From the NCBI GenBank assembly GCA_905234765.1, contig CAJOIF010000028.1, positions 1 through 33,043 of the forward strand: a stretch of 33,043 nt of DNA. The letters run 5' to 3'. The notes under the pieces were generated by a model that had not been told where the DNA came from, searched no databases, and saw nothing but the letters and a program-made list of their open reading frames with translations. The position numbers were made by a program, and so were the translations under genes. This stretch comes from an uncultured Bacteroidales bacterium. Its GTDB lineage: Bacteria; Bacteroidota; Bacteroidia; Bacteroidales; F082. Within the stretch, counting starts at the first letter, position 1. Each line of letters begins with the position of its first letter. Positions 1 through 8,212 of this stretch are shown one piece after another.

Positions 1-5
1 CGGTT

Positions 6-79
6 CGGGATGTAGCGCAGCCCGGTAGCGCGCTTCGTTCGGGACGAAGAGGCCGCAAGTTCGAATCTTGTCATCCCGA
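6..79 (+). tRNA. tRNA-Pro (anticodon CGG)
   Basis: Cloverleaf can be folded by eye. The acceptor arm CGGGATG (6-12) pairs with CATCCCG (72-78), followed by discriminator A79. The anticodon stem CTTCG/CGAAG encloses loop TTCGGGA, giving anticodon CGG, which reads proline CCG codons. The T arm contains the expected TTCGAAT. No CCA is encoded. An intrinsic terminator follows at once, so this is probably a short tRNA transcript. Confidence 0.95.
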
Positions 80-90
80 CTTTGTCAAAG

Positions 91-117
91 CCAGCTTGAA
101 TTTCAGGCTGGTTTTTT
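91..117 (+). terminator. Intrinsic terminator of tRNA-Pro
   Basis: CCAGCTTGAA (91-100) pairs with TTCAGGCTGG (102-111), including one T-G pair; the tip must open to make a loop. Six T residues follow (112-117). It ends only about ten bases before the start codon of the next gene, so that gene must be read through it or use a start site I cannot see. Confidence 0.75.
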
Positions 118-127
118 CATAATGCCT

Positions 128-1366
128 ATGAAACAGAACATTGAAATCATGGCTCCCGTGGGTTCGTACGAAGCCCTCGCAGCCGCCATACAAGCCGGTG
201 CCGGTAGCGTTTATTTCGGCATCGGAAAGTTGAATATGCGTTCGCGCTCAGCGAAAAACTTCACCCTCGACGACCTGCGCCAACTGGCTGAGACCTGTAG
301 CGTCAACGGCGTAAAAAGCTACGTCACAGTGAATACCGTCATTTACGACGAAGAGATGGAAGAAATGCACCAACTACTTGATGCCATCAAAGCCAACGGC
401 ATCTCGGCCATCATCGCCTCCGACCAGAGCGTCATCCAATATGCGCGACAAATCGGTGTAGAGGTACACATGTCGACACAATGCAACATCACCAACCTCG
501 AAGCTGTGCGCTATTATTCCCAGTTCGCCGACGTGATGGTGACGGCCCGCGAACTCAATATCGACCAAGTGCGTCATATCACCGAAGAGATAGAACGTCA
601 GCAGATTCGTGGTCCTCACGGCAACTTGGTGCGCATTGAGGTGTTCTGTCATGGTGCGCTGTGTATGGCCATCTCGGGCAAGTGCAACTTGAGTCAGGAC
701 ATCTACAACTCATCCTCCAACCGTGGCGCTTGCATGCAACTCTGCCGCCGTGGCTACGACGTGCGCGAGCGGGAAGAAGGCTACGAGTTGGCCCTTGACA
801 ATGAATACATTATGTCGCCCAAAGACCTCTGCACCTTGCCGTTTTTGGACAGGGTTTTGGATGCTGGCGTGGAAGTACTGAAAATCGAAGGGCGTGGTCG
901 CTCGCCAGAATATACTAAGGTGACTGTGGCAGTGTATAGCGAGGCGGTGAAGGCTATACAAGAAGGCACGTTCACGCAAGACAAGATTGACGCATGGATG
1001 GAGCGCCTGCGCAGCGTCTACAACCGTGGCTTCTGGGACGGCTATTATCTCGGTCGCAGGACCTTCGAGTGGTCGAAACAGTACGGTTCGCATGCCACGC
1101 AAAGCAAGGAGTATATCGGACTGATTACCAACTATTACAGCAAGTTGGGCGTGGCTGAAATCCGCATGGACAGCCACGACCTCAAGTTCGGCGAACAGAT
1201 TATGATTATCGGCCCGACGACAGGCGTATATGAAGATACCCTGACTGAAATCCGCGTGGATTTGAATTCTGTTGAGCAGACCGTGAAGGGCGAATATTGT
1301 TCCATTCCCGTGAAGTCATTGGTGCGGCGCGGGGATAAAGTGTATAAGATGGTGAAAGTTGAGTAA
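128..1366 (+). CDS. U32 family protein, TrhP/YegQ-like
   Basis: 412-residue protein of the peptidase U32 family, short form. The family signature is clear at residues 171-206: FCHGALC, then SGKC, then GACMQLC. The conserved cysteines (about 174, 179, 186, 202, 206) fit the iron-sulfur ligands known for this family. Length and lack of an extra C-terminal domain match TrhP (YegQ), which is known to hydroxylate wobble uridine of tRNAs using prephenate-derived chemistry; a peptidase role is unlikely. The ATG at 128 is chosen because MKQNIEIMAPVGSYE aligns with the usual N terminus; ATG 122 is also possible, and the in-frame start at 68 lies inside the tRNA. A longer relative lies at 14427. Family assignment is firm, the TrhP role is inferred. 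Confidence 0.88.
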   Translation: MKQNIEIMAPVGSYEALAAAIQAGAGSVYFGIGKLNMRSRSAKNFTLDDLRQLAETCSVNGVKSYVTVNTVIYDEEMEEMHQLLDAIKANGISAIIASDQSVIQYARQIGVEVHMSTQCNITNLEAVRYYSQFADVMVTARELNIDQVRHITEEIERQQIRGPHGNLVRIEVFCHGALCMAISGKCNLSQDIYNSSSNRGACMQLCRRGYDVREREEGYELALDNEYIMSPKDLCTLPFLDRVLDAGVEVLKIEGRGRSPEYTKVTVAVYSEAVKAIQEGTFTQDKIDAWMERLRSVYNRGFWDGYYLGRRTFEWSKQYGSHATQSKEYIGLITNYYSKLGVAEIRMDSHDLKFGEQIMIIGPTTGVYEDTLTEIRVDLNSVEQTVKGEYCSIPVKSLVRRGDKVYKMVKVE

Positions 1367-1373
1367 AAATTGC

Positions 1374-1381
1374 TACTTTTG
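1374..1381 (+). promoter_or_regulatory. Promoter -7 element for the CotH gene
   Basis: TACTTTTG matches the Bacteroidota TAnnTTTG -7 element, lies just after the stop of the U32 gene and 20 bases before the CotH start codon. No clear -33 TTG is seen at the usual spacing. Confidence 0.6.
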
Positions 1382-1401
1382 CAGGGGAATAACAGAAAGT
1401 T

Positions 1402-3231
1402 ATGAATCGCAGGCTGTTGATATTAGTATGGCTTTGTCTTGTTTCTCTTTTGGGTTGGGCACAAGATACGGTTGTGTTTTCGGCGCAAGGCGGTTTCTAT
1501 GATGATGTCTTTTCATTGGAATTGTACAACTATTACCCGCAAAACCACATTCGTTACACCACCAACGGCAATCGGCCTACGGCACAGTCGCCGCTCTACA
1601 TTGAACCTTTGCGATTAAATGGTGAAAAATATTCAAAATCAAATATTTACACCATACAGATTTCTCCTGAAGACCTCATTTACGTTCCCGATAGTGTCCA
1701 ACATTGCATTGTGATTCGTGCGGCAGTGTTTGATGAGAATGACAGTTGTGTCAGCAAGGTGATGACCAACAGCTATTTCATTCGCTCCTTGGGTTGCAAC
1801 ACTCATGGTTTAGCGGTTGTTTCACTTTGCGCCGATTCGTTGGATTTGTTTGGTTATGAGCAAGGAATCATGGTACCGGGCATGTTGTTTGATCCCATTA
1901 ATCCTGACCATACAGGCAATTATTACCAGCATGGCAGAGAATGGGAGCGGTTGAGCCATATAGAGTTTTATGAGTATGCCAGCAATAGCGGCATCAATCA
2001 GGATTGTGGATTGAGGACACACGGCAATCTGTCGCGACGCCATCCATCAAAAGGGATGAAGGTATATGCCCGAAGTGAATACGGAAAGAAAAAGTTTAAA
2101 TACAATTTTTTCAATAATTCCACCATGAACAGTTACAAGCGTTTGGTGTTCAAACCCTTTGCATTAAACTGGCACAATATTGGCATACAAGACTATATAT
2201 GTAACAAACTTGCCTTGCGAGCTGGTTTGTCGTCGTCAGACAGTCGGCCTGTTATCATTTATTTGAATGGTGAGTATTGGGGCGTGTATTTCATACAGGA
2301 AAAAATGGATGAGACGTTTTTGGAAAGCCATTATGGAATTAATGAGGATAGCTGTAATATCATAGGGGACTGGTATGGAAATGTGGATAATGGCAGCAAC
2401 AACAATTTCATTCAGATGATGCATTGGTTTCGAAACACGAGTTTTGTTGAAGACGAAATGTATCAGTTTGCGTGTGATAATCTGATTGACATCGACAATT
2501 TCATCGATTATATGGTGTTTGAGACGTTTGTTGCCAACTATGATTGGCCTGGCAACAACATGCGTTGTTGGCAGGAAGGCAATGGCAAATGGAAATGGCT
2601 TTTTTTTGATGGCGATGCCTCCCTCATTTCATGCAATTTTGATGGCTTTACCAATGCTGCAGTCTTCAATCCGCCAGCGGACTGGCTGAATTATCCAGAA
2701 GCTAAGTTGGTATTTGGGAAACTGCTTGAAAATGAACACTTCAAGGCGGCTTTTGTGGCAAGAGTTAGGGAATTATGCAATGGGTTGTTTCTGTACGAGA
2801 ATACTTATCCGTTGTTTTATGGAATTGTTGAGGCCTTGCGTCCCCATATTGAAAATCAGAAACATCGTTTTGGGTATCCTTCATCAATGAGCTATTGGGA
2901 TGAAGGTAACACGATTATTAATATTTTTCTTGCCTACCGTGTTGAGAACTATTTAAATCAGTGTTGTGCTTTTATGAATTCTTATGAATCTTCAGAAAAG
3001 ATAGTCGGTGTTTATCCTAACCCATCTTCTGGGCCTATACGGATTTATCTCGATGAAACAAATACCTCTGCCGACGAAATCAGCATTTATGACATGATGG
3101 GGCGGAAAGTCTATGCGCAGCCCTGCGTTGTGACCGAAGGCCGAAACGAAATCGCCCTTCATCCCCAATTGCCATTAGGCTTGTATATCCTGAAGGTCGG
3201 CAATTATGTGCAGCGGATTGTGAGGTATTAG
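1402..3231 (+). CDS. CotH kinase family protein with T9SS sorting domain
   Basis: 609 residues. Signal peptide at 1-20 (hydrophobic, ends GWA before QD). Residues about 25-125 look like a chitobiase/hexosaminidase C-terminal-type beta domain (RYTTNGNRPTAQSP). Residues about 180-520 form a CotH-kinase-like domain, with GLRTHGNLSRRHPSKGMKV, NGEYWGVYFIQEKMDE, ANYDWPGNN and FFDGDAS as typical blocks. Residues about 535-609 are a type A T9SS sorting domain (YPNPSSG, then IYDMMGRKV, ending in a GLYILKV strand). It should be exported by Sec, cross the outer membrane through T9SS and be anchored or released at the surface. CotH-like kinases phosphorylate proteins in spore coats; the substrate here is unknown. 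The gene is visibly more AT-rich than the GH16 and MBOAT genes nearby, which may mean separate acquisition. Confidence 0.88.
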   Translation: MNRRLLILVWLCLVSLLGWAQDTVVFSAQGGFYDDVFSLELYNYYPQNHIRYTTNGNRPTAQSPLYIEPLRLNGEKYSKSNIYTIQISPEDLIYVPDSVQHCIVIRAAVFDENDSCVSKVMTNSYFIRSLGCNTHGLAVVSLCADSLDLFGYEQGIMVPGMLFDPINPDHTGNYYQHGREWERLSHIEFYEYASNSGINQDCGLRTHGNLSRRHPSKGMKVYARSEYGKKKFKYNFFNNSTMNSYKRLVFKPFALNWHNIGIQDYICNKLALRAGLSSSDSRPVIIYLNGEYWGVYFIQEKMDETFLESHYGINEDSCNIIGDWYGNVDNGSNNNFIQMMHWFRNTSFVEDEMYQFACDNLIDIDNFIDYMVFETFVANYDWPGNNMRCWQEGNGKWKWLFFDGDASLISCNFDGFTNAAVFNPPADWLNYPEAKLVFGKLLENEHFKAAFVARVRELCNGLFLYENTYPLFYGIVEALRPHIENQKHRFGYPSSMSYWDEGNTIINIFLAYRVENYLNQCCAFMNSYESSEKIVGVYPNPSSGPIRIYLDETNTSADEISIYDMMGRKVYAQPCVVTEGRNEIALHPQLPLGLYILKVGNYVQRIVRY

Positions 3232-3243
3232 GAAAGAAATTTT

Positions 3244-3294
3244 GTTTTATGTAGAAAAAAATATTACTTTTTCATAATTATTTCTACATAAAAC
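3244..3294. promoter_or_regulatory. 14-bp inverted repeat upstream of GH16 gene
   Basis: GTTTTATGTAGAAA (3244-3257) is the exact reverse complement of 3281-3294, separated by 23 A/T-rich bases. It may terminate the CotH transcript, but no solid T run follows. The right arm also covers the expected -33 zone of the GH16 promoter, so a regulator-binding site is equally plausible. Confidence 0.5.
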
Positions 3295-3304
3295 TGATTG
3301 TTGT

Positions 3305-3312
3305 TATTTTTG
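3305..3312 (+). promoter_or_regulatory. Promoter -7 element for the GH16-like gene
   Basis: TATTTTTG fits TAnnTTTG and lies 22 bases before the start codon at 3335. The right arm of the 3244-3294 inverted repeat ends 10 bases upstream. Confidence 0.6.
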
Positions 3313-3334
3313 TCGCTTCAAAATAGGTTTTGTC

Positions 3335-5305
3335 ATGGAAAAAAGCAACAGAAAATACTGGTGGCTGTTACTTCTATTGGGGCTCATCCTGCTGAAAACA
3401 AACTATTTCCGCCCAATGTCAAATTTTGGTCGCGCCCGGACGGTCACGCTCGACATGGACATGGACAACGCCGTTATTGAAGGCATCACCTTGCCATCGG
3501 TCAAGCAGACCAAAGACGGCTCGGGAATGTTTAGTTTTCGTTTCTTCACACTGTCGAAGAAGTACAAATACTACAAGATTTACTACCAAAACGAAAGCTA
3601 CAAGTTCCTCGACACCTCGGCCTTGGCGGGCGAGAACTTCTACGGCAGTTGGGAGGATGTGAGCATCGGTTTCAAGCCCATCGAACACCATCGCACCAAG
3701 GACGCTTTCCGTATTGTGGGCAACCCCCGCGACGAGAAGATTTATTATGGTGCAGACCTCTCAGAGAACAGTTTCAGTCCAGAACATGTGCAGGCCGTCA
3801 TCCAAAGCATCTACAACGTACCAGAATGGTACAGCTCCATCGTGGAGAAGGCCGAGAAGAACGGTTGCAGCATAGAAGACCAACTCTACAAAGATGCCCT
3901 TTGGATTATCAGCGACAAAAAGAACAGTGGCGAGGTGAACCACCGATGGAAACGCAACCCGCGCGTGGGTGAGTATAGCTTCCTTTTGGTGCTTTGCGAC
4001 GAGAAAGGACTTGCGGAAATCCCTGATTATGTGCAATATATTGGCCAGATGGACGAAAACGGACAGTTTGTGAACCCCTATGGCTGGTTTGAGCAGCACA
4101 AGTCCAAGAACATTAAGGTCATCCGATCGAAGCGCAAGCTGAAAACTCGGGCGGTCATCGCCGTGGACAAAGGTGTGTTCATTGACGAGTCGAAGGTGAA
4201 CAACGTGGGCTACCATTTGGACACGACCAATTGCCACTGCGGCACCGATGATTCATTGTATCGCCATGCGCTCTATGAGCAGTTTTTCAGCGCGGTAAGC
4301 CGACAATATACGCTGCGCAACATCCCTGTGATTCAGGATGTTGTGGGCGAAAATCCTTATACGCGAGCCGACTACGAAGCCAACCGCAACCGTTTCGACA
4401 GCACCGAGTTGCAGATGAACTGGCCTGTGACCTCTGAAACGCCTTGCCAAACCGTGCGCCTCGCCGATGATGGCAGCTACATCTCGCTCATCAACCCGGG
4501 CAACAACGATTTGAACAACCTGCACAAGGAATCGACGGGCATCCGCACCCGCGTGGGCTTCACCTACGGCAAGTTCCGTGGCAAGATCAAGTTCCCAGTG
4601 ATGCTCAACGACGAGAACATTTGGAATGGTTTAACCTATGCTTTTTGGCTGATTTACAGCGATAACCACGCTTGGAACAATCGCCGACACGACGAGGCTG
4701 ATGGTGGCTATGTGGACAAGAACGACGATTCGGAAAATCCCGTGCGCTACCCCGACTATCATTATTCTGAGATTGATATTGAGATTGTGAAGGCCTCGCG
4801 GTTTTGGCCCAAGGACTATTATGGCAAGCGTGCCGACAGCATCTGTGTGGTGCAGGACGAGACCTTGAACGACGACGTGATGTATTGCTGCACCAACTGG
4901 GACTTGGCCGTGCCTTCGCCCAAGTGTTTCTCGTGGGGCATTGACAGTATCCCTTATGGCAAGAAGCAGAAGTTTGAGACCTTGCGCTGGTACCAACTCT
5001 ACAAGGCCCTCACCGAGCGAGCTCCAATGAGCAACAAGGCCTTCAAGGAACAGTGGTACTATTATGAAATAGAGTGGAAGCCGACCGAAATCATTTGGCG
5101 TCTTGGTCCCGACCTGAAGCATATGCGGGTGATGGGCTACATGAACGACGAGTTCACTTCGATTCCGAACAACCAAATGAAGGCCATCGTCACGCAAGAA
5201 TACCATTACAGCGAATGGTGGCCGCCCATCGTCTGGGAGCAGGGGTTGATTCCTTACAATAAGACTGACATTGAGGGAAGAGTTTATGAGATAATTGTAG
5301 AGTGA
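3335..5305 (+). CDS. Membrane-anchored GH16-like (laminarinase-fold) protein
   Basis: 656 residues. One N-terminal membrane segment (about 8-22) without a convincing cleavage site suggests anchoring in the inner membrane, facing the periplasm. The C-terminal half has GH16 features in order: YGKFRGKIKFP (about 411-421, compare the usual YG-F-A-IK-P), NGLTYAFWLIYSD, the catalytic-type motif EIDIE (479-483), and YYYEIEWKPTEIIWRLG. The motif fits E-[ILV]-D-x-E of GH16 glucanases and transglycosylases, so the active residues appear intact. Residues 152-196 carry a short helical module (W164, I169, KA 172-173, E181, DA 187-188, W190) that recurs in the DHHW proteins downstream. Own promoter; DHHW genes follow 46 bases later. 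Likely trims or transfers the glycan that the locus acylates; substrate unknown. Confidence 0.8.
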   Translation: MEKSNRKYWWLLLLLGLILLKTNYFRPMSNFGRARTVTLDMDMDNAVIEGITLPSVKQTKDGSGMFSFRFFTLSKKYKYYKIYYQNESYKFLDTSALAGENFYGSWEDVSIGFKPIEHHRTKDAFRIVGNPRDEKIYYGADLSENSFSPEHVQAVIQSIYNVPEWYSSIVEKAEKNGCSIEDQLYKDALWIISDKKNSGEVNHRWKRNPRVGEYSFLLVLCDEKGLAEIPDYVQYIGQMDENGQFVNPYGWFEQHKSKNIKVIRSKRKLKTRAVIAVDKGVFIDESKVNNVGYHLDTTNCHCGTDDSLYRHALYEQFFSAVSRQYTLRNIPVIQDVVGENPYTRADYEANRNRFDSTELQMNWPVTSETPCQTVRLADDGSYISLINPGNNDLNNLHKESTGIRTRVGFTYGKFRGKIKFPVMLNDENIWNGLTYAFWLIYSDNHAWNNRRHDEADGGYVDKNDDSENPVRYPDYHYSEIDIEIVKASRFWPKDYYGKRADSICVVQDETLNDDVMYCCTNWDLAVPSPKCFSWGIDSIPYGKKQKFETLRWYQLYKALTERAPMSNKAFKEQWYYYEIEWKPTEIIWRLGPDLKHMRVMGYMNDEFTSIPNNQMKAIVTQEYHYSEWWPPIVWEQGLIPYNKTDIEGRVYEIIVE

Positions 5306-5326
5306 GTGTTTTTTTGGTTATTTTTG
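5295..5326 (+). promoter_or_regulatory. Promoter for the DHHW pair
   Basis: TTG at 5295-5297 (-33) and TATTTTTG at 5319-5326 (-7) are 21 bases apart, a good Bacteroidota promoter. It straddles the stop codon of the GH16 gene and precedes the start at 5352 by 25 bases. Confidence 0.65.
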
Positions 5327-5351
5327 CGACGCATTCTTAGATTCTGATGCC

Positions 5352-6890
5352 ATGAAACAAAAAGGACTCCTTATCACGCTTTTCTTTCTGACGGTGTTAT
5401 TGTTTACCTTGCCAGCGGTACAGCAGCATGGCAAGTTGTTTAAGTTCAAGGCGTTGAATGGTGAGACAGTGGCTGCGGCAAAACCAGAATTCACGGTCAA
5501 AGGTTTCATGAACGGAACTTATCAGAAGCAGGAAGACCAATATCTTTCAGAAAATTTTGGCTTTCGCGAGCCGATGTTTCGCTGCTACAATCAATTGATG
5601 TGGTCACTGTTCCGTATGACGCAGAACAAGTCCATCTTTATCAATGACGACAATTGGATTTTCAACGATTTCACCATCAGGCACTTTTATAGACAGTCGG
5701 TTTATGACTTTGCGGAAAGCAACGAAGCCGCCATCCAGAAAATGCGAAGTGATGCTAAAATGGCGTATCAGTTGCAGGAAGTGTTGAAGGAGTACGGAGT
5801 TGCCTTTTTCGTGTGTCTTGCCCCAGGAAAAGATATGGTTTGTGCGGAACATGTCCCCGAGGTCAAGGGCTTTGACCGTCCAGCGGGTGTGCGTGCCATA
5901 GATGTTTTTCCGCCATTGTTCGACTCGTTGGGCATCAATTATCTCGATTTCTCCAAGTATTATATGGAAATCAAGGATACGGTTTCGTATCCGCTTTATC
6001 TCAAGTCGTCGTCGCATTGGAGCACTCAGGCAGCGGTTTATGCAGCCGACACCTTGTTCCGTTATATGGAATCGTTGAGCGGCTTCAATCTGCACGGTTT
6101 TTCGTACAGCGAGCCTTATCTTGACAAAACGCGCAACCCCGATGCCGACCTCGAAGAGGTGGGGAACCTGCTTTGGCCCATCGAAACCGGGATGAACTAT
6201 TATACCAATGTCAGTATCGACGACGACTCCACGGCTGTCACCCCGAATTGGCTCGTCGTGGGCGATTCCTATTTCTGGGAATGGCAATACAACCTTCCTT
6301 TGGACCAATTGTTTGACAAATGCCATTATTGGTATTATAACAGCTCCGTTTTCAACGATCCTTTGCATAGCAATGTGGGGCAAGTGGATTTGTTAAGGGA
6401 ATTGCTGTCGATGGACATCGTGATGCTGTTGTATTCGCCTACGAACCTATACAACCTTAACCGCGACTTCCTGACAAAAGCGCTTTTCAGTTTCTATTTT
6501 GAGGACAGTGTTGTGGAAGACAAGTTGGAGAGAATCAAGCAAGACATCAAGAACACGCCTGAATGGTGCGCCAATATCGTCAGGGAAGCCGAAAGTAACG
6601 GACAAGACCCGGAGGAAGCCATCGGCAACAACGCAAAATACTTGCTTTACAGTTCACCCGGCCTCTTTTTCGATGAGTTCGAAAAAACGGAAGTTGCGGC
6701 CATCCGCAACCCTCGCGTCTCAAAAGTGTTGTCTGAAATCGAAGACCCAAGGCGCGAAGCCTACCGGAAACAGATGATGAGCGATGGGGAGTGGCTCAAC
6801 AGCATCAAGGAAAAGGCGTCTGCAGCGGGAATTACCGTTGAGGAGGCTATGGAAAAGGATATTGATTGGCTGATTGAGAATGGACAATGA
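5352..6890 (+). CDS. DHHW/AlgJ-AlgX-like acylation protein, subtype A
   Basis: 512 residues. A single N-terminal membrane segment (about 5-22) anchors a periplasmic SGNH-like domain. Shared family blocks: LNGETVAAAKPEFT (35-48), FGFREPMFRCYNQLMW (69-84), SHW with H222, and GDSYFW (304-309). The Asp usual two residues before the His in DxHW is a Ser here. The LAPGKDMVCAEHVPE stretch (156-170) marks the subtype also seen in the protein at 12951-14360. The C terminus bears two copies of the roughly 40-residue helical module, at residues 391-435 and 474-512. The family partners with MBOAT acyltransferases in transferring acetyl groups to exopolysaccharide. The ATGA overlap with the next gene means coupled translation. 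Confidence 0.85.
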   Translation: MKQKGLLITLFFLTVLLFTLPAVQQHGKLFKFKALNGETVAAAKPEFTVKGFMNGTYQKQEDQYLSENFGFREPMFRCYNQLMWSLFRMTQNKSIFINDDNWIFNDFTIRHFYRQSVYDFAESNEAAIQKMRSDAKMAYQLQEVLKEYGVAFFVCLAPGKDMVCAEHVPEVKGFDRPAGVRAIDVFPPLFDSLGINYLDFSKYYMEIKDTVSYPLYLKSSSHWSTQAAVYAADTLFRYMESLSGFNLHGFSYSEPYLDKTRNPDADLEEVGNLLWPIETGMNYYTNVSIDDDSTAVTPNWLVVGDSYFWEWQYNLPLDQLFDKCHYWYYNSSVFNDPLHSNVGQVDLLRELLSMDIVMLLYSPTNLYNLNRDFLTKALFSFYFEDSVVEDKLERIKQDIKNTPEWCANIVREAESNGQDPEEAIGNNAKYLLYSSPGLFFDEFEKTEVAAIRNPRVSKVLSEIEDPRREAYRKQMMSDGEWLNSIKEKASAAGITVEEAMEKDIDWLIENGQ

Positions 6891-8212
6891 AGAAAAAAGG
6901 TCTCTATATTGTTCTTTGTGTTCTGTTGGCGTTGTTTCTCTTCTTGCCGATGATTCAACAATATGGCCATCCTTTTCAGTTGAAGGAACTTGATGGTGCT
7001 GCTGTCAAAGCGGAAAAGCCTGCGCTGACTTATGAGGCGTACAAAGACATGTCGTACCAATCCGAACTTGAGAAATATGTCAGCGACCATTTTGGTTTTC
7101 GCGAATGGGTGATCCGAATGTATAATCAGTATCTGTGGATGTTCCGTAAAACTTATGCGGCAGATGTCGTGGTTGGAAAGGATGGATGGCTGTATGGAGT
7201 CACTGCAATGAAAAACTATTATCGTCAAGCATCGTGTGAGTTTGCTCACAGTAACGAGGAAATGTTACAGTTGATGGAAAAGGATGCGGATCGTCTGAAA
7301 AAAGTGCAGGATTTATTGGAACAACGTGGCATCAAATGTTTTGTCTTGATCTGTCCCTCGAAAGACATCATTTATCCCGAGTATTTGCCGGAGCATGGAA
7401 AATGGGTTATGGGCGATGGCGTGGTGGCTATGGATTTTTATCCCAAGGCTTTTGACGAACGAGGCATCAATTATCTGGATTTATGTACTTGGTTTGAACA
7501 AATCAAGGACACCATAGACTATCCTGTTTTCCCAATGACAGGTCTGCATTGGTCGAACGTGGCCAGCGTACATGCCGCCGACACGCTTATCCGTTATATG
7601 GAGCAACTGACAGGTAAAAACATGCTTAATATTCAAATCGGGCCCCTGTTTGAGGCTGAAACGATGTTTCCGGATAATGACCTAGAAAAAAGCATGAATC
7701 TGATTTGGAATATCAAGCCAAACACGAATATTTACGCTAATTCTGCCGTCATCCCTGACAGCACGGCACAACAACTCAGTTTGCTGACCGTCGGAGATTC
7801 TTTTTTCTGGAATTTTGGGTATACGGTACCAATGGATCAATTGTTTAAAACCTATCACCACTGGTATTATTTCAATTTGGTGTTCTACGATCCCGACCAT
7901 ACCTCCGTAAGTCAAATTGATCTTCTTGACGAATTCGGCAACACTGATGTTGTCATGCTTTGCTTTAGTGCATCCAAACTGTATGTCATTAATGGAGGTT
8001 TTTTGTCGCGAGCATTGATAGAGTTGACGCTGGACACACCAGGGGCAATCGACAATATCCTGAACGACATCAAGCGTGACATGGAAACCAATGAAGCTTG
8101 GTACGAAAGCCTGAAACAAAAAGCCAATGCTCAAGGAAAGTCATTGGAGCAGGTGATACAGGAAGACGCCATTTATCTCATCAATCAATATCCAGAGAGG
8201 TATCTGGATTAA
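6887..8212 (+). CDS. DHHW/AlgJ-AlgX-like acylation protein, subtype B
   Basis: 441 residues, start overlapping the previous stop (ATGA). N-terminal membrane segment at about 6-23, then LDGAAVKAEKPALT, FGFREWVIRMYNQYLW (69-84), TGLHWS with H221, and GDSFFW (303-308). Subtype B is marked by VVGKDGWLYG (96-104) and CPSKDIIYPEYLPEH (156-170), as in the protein at 9710-11437. One helical module ends the protein (residues about 389-441; W404, LKQKA, SLEQ, DAIYLI). The stop codon overlaps that of the convergent MBOAT gene. Expected role: periplasmic acyl carrier or acyltransferase working with an MBOAT protein on a polysaccharide. Confidence 0.85.
   Translation: MKKKGLYIVLCVLLALFLFLPMIQQYGHPFQLKELDGAAVKAEKPALTYEAYKDMSYQSELEKYVSDHFGFREWVIRMYNQYLWMFRKTYAADVVVGKDGWLYGVTAMKNYYRQASCEFAHSNEEMLQLMEKDADRLKKVQDLLEQRGIKCFVLICPSKDIIYPEYLPEHGKWVMGDGVVAMDFYPKAFDERGINYLDLCTWFEQIKDTIDYPVFPMTGLHWSNVASVHAADTLIRYMEQLTGKNMLNIQIGPLFEAETMFPDNDLEKSMNLIWNIKPNTNIYANSAVIPDSTAQQLSLLTVGDSFFWNFGYTVPMDQLFKTYHHWYYFNLVFYDPDHTSVSQIDLLDEFGNTDVVMLCFSASKLYVINGGFLSRALIELTLDTPGAIDNILNDIKRDMETNEAWYESLKQKANAQGKSLEQVIQEDAIYLINQYPERYLD

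Noticed and set aside
68..127. Upstream in-frame start for the first U32 gene
   Set aside because: It begins inside the tRNA-Pro and translates the terminator hairpin; family alignment starts at MKQNIEIMAP.
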